A DNA stretch of 6,531 nt, from the NCBI GenBank assembly GCA_023480605.1, contig JAMCWS010000408.1:1-6531 (forward strand), read 5' to 3'. The notes below the pieces were generated by a model. It ran no database searches. It saw only the letters and a program-made list of their open reading frames with translations, and had not been told where the DNA came from. Of this stretch, positions 6,172 to 6,531 are shown in pieces. The stretch's first letter is position 1; each line of letters starts with the position of its first letter. The DNA is from a bacterium. GTDB taxonomy: Bacteria; Sumerlaeota; Sumerlaeia; MVZB01. Position numbers and translations under genes: made by a program.

Positions 6172-6531
6172 ATGCATCCGCTACGCATCGCCGCTTCTCT
6201 CGTGCGTGTTTTTATGACATTGGCCGCGCTGACGTGGGCCGTGGCGACGTTTACGTTCGTCCTGATGCGGGCCATTCCGGGGGGGCCGCTCAGCGCCGAC
6301 CGGCAGTTGCCGCCGCCGGTGCGCGCGGCGATCGAGGCGCGATACCACCTGAACGATCCGCTCTGGCGCCAATACGCGCGCTACCTGGCCGACGCGGCCT
6401 GCTTCCGGTTCGGACCTTCCTACACCGATCCCGGTCACACGGTGGGCGAGATCATCGGCCAGCGCTGGGGGGTGTCGGCCGTGCTTGGGGCGCTGTCGCT
6501 GGGGCTGGCCATGAAGTTGCGCCAGAAGCCG
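6172..6531 (+). CDS. OppB/DppB-type ABC transporter permease, N-terminal part (runs off right edge)
   Basis: From ATG6172 the frame is open to the window end (120 codons). A short basic N-terminus precedes a transmembrane helix at about residues 11-32. RAIPGGPLSADRQLP follows; R-x-x-PGGP is the hallmark after the first helix of OppB/DppB permeases. Then come EARYHLNDPLWRQYARYL and FRFGPSYTDPGHTVGEII, the periplasmic loop of the same family, and the start of a second helix (VSAVLGALSLGLA). Such permeases pair with an OppC-type subunit and two ATPases to import peptides or sometimes oligosaccharides. ATG6172 suits the usual short N-terminus. Upstream GTGs at 6127 and 6133 are in frame but would add atypical sequence. 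No clear ribosome binding site is present. The last residues (MKLRQKP) are unexpectedly charged where the second helix should continue. The gene lies 131 nt after the GH57 stop on the same strand and may or may not share its transcript. Confidence 0.85.
   Translation, partial: MHPLRIAASLVRVFMTLAALTWAVATFTFVLMRAIPGGPLSADRQLPPPVRAAIEARYHLNDPLWRQYARYLADAACFRFGPSYTDPGHTVGEIIGQRWGVSAVLGALSLGLAMKLRQKP

Overview
The window is GC-rich bacterial DNA with long, clean reading frames, and it is mostly about sugar metabolism. No gene settles the taxonomy. A GspG-like pseudopilin with a long non-pilin C-terminal part, an HpsE-like GT2 glycosyltransferase fragment, a GH57 glucanotransferase and an Opp/Dpp-type permease together suggest an environmental bacterium near the Planctomycetes/PVC, Hydrogenedentota or Sumerlaeota-type lineages. 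This is inference from gene style, not a placement.

Layout, left to right. (1) Positions 1-391, minus strand: the C-terminal half of a GT2 glycosyltransferase that runs off the left edge. Its N-terminal nucleotide-sugar-binding half is not in the window, so it looks like a 5'-truncated remnant. (2) Positions 509-1554, plus strand: galT (galactose-1-phosphate uridylyltransferase), full length by homology but split by a frameshift near 881-888. (3) Positions 1580-2722, plus strand: an intact galK (galactokinase) 25 nt downstream, with a good ribosome binding site. (4) Positions 2763-3437, minus strand, converging on galK: a type II secretion/type IV pilus-like pseudopilin with a textbook prepilin leader and a good sigma70-type promoter. 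(5) Positions 3456-3829: a 374-nt divergent intergenic region holding that promoter, an imperfect inverted-repeat element of about 150 nt with an exact 2 x 15 bp tandem repeat, and a possible promoter for the next gene. (6) Positions 3875-6040, plus strand: a complete GH57 4-alpha-glucanotransferase/alpha-amylase close in motif order to the Thermococcus litoralis enzyme. (7) Positions 6041-6171: intergenic, nothing convincing. (8) From 6172 off the right edge, plus strand: the start of an OppB/DppB-type ABC transporter permease.

How the genes fit together. GalK phosphorylates galactose and GalT exchanges galactose-1-phosphate with UDP-glucose, giving glucose-1-phosphate and UDP-galactose (Leloir pathway). 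The GH57 enzyme would rearrange alpha-1,4-glucans such as glycogen or maltodextrin, which also feed glucose-1-phosphate metabolism. The permease could import peptides or oligosaccharides. If the galT frameshift is genuine, the Leloir route here is broken at its second step unless another galT exists. I found no evidence of a new multi-gene system. The points most worth a second look are the galT lesion, the truncated GT2 and the inverted-repeat element at 3580-3726.
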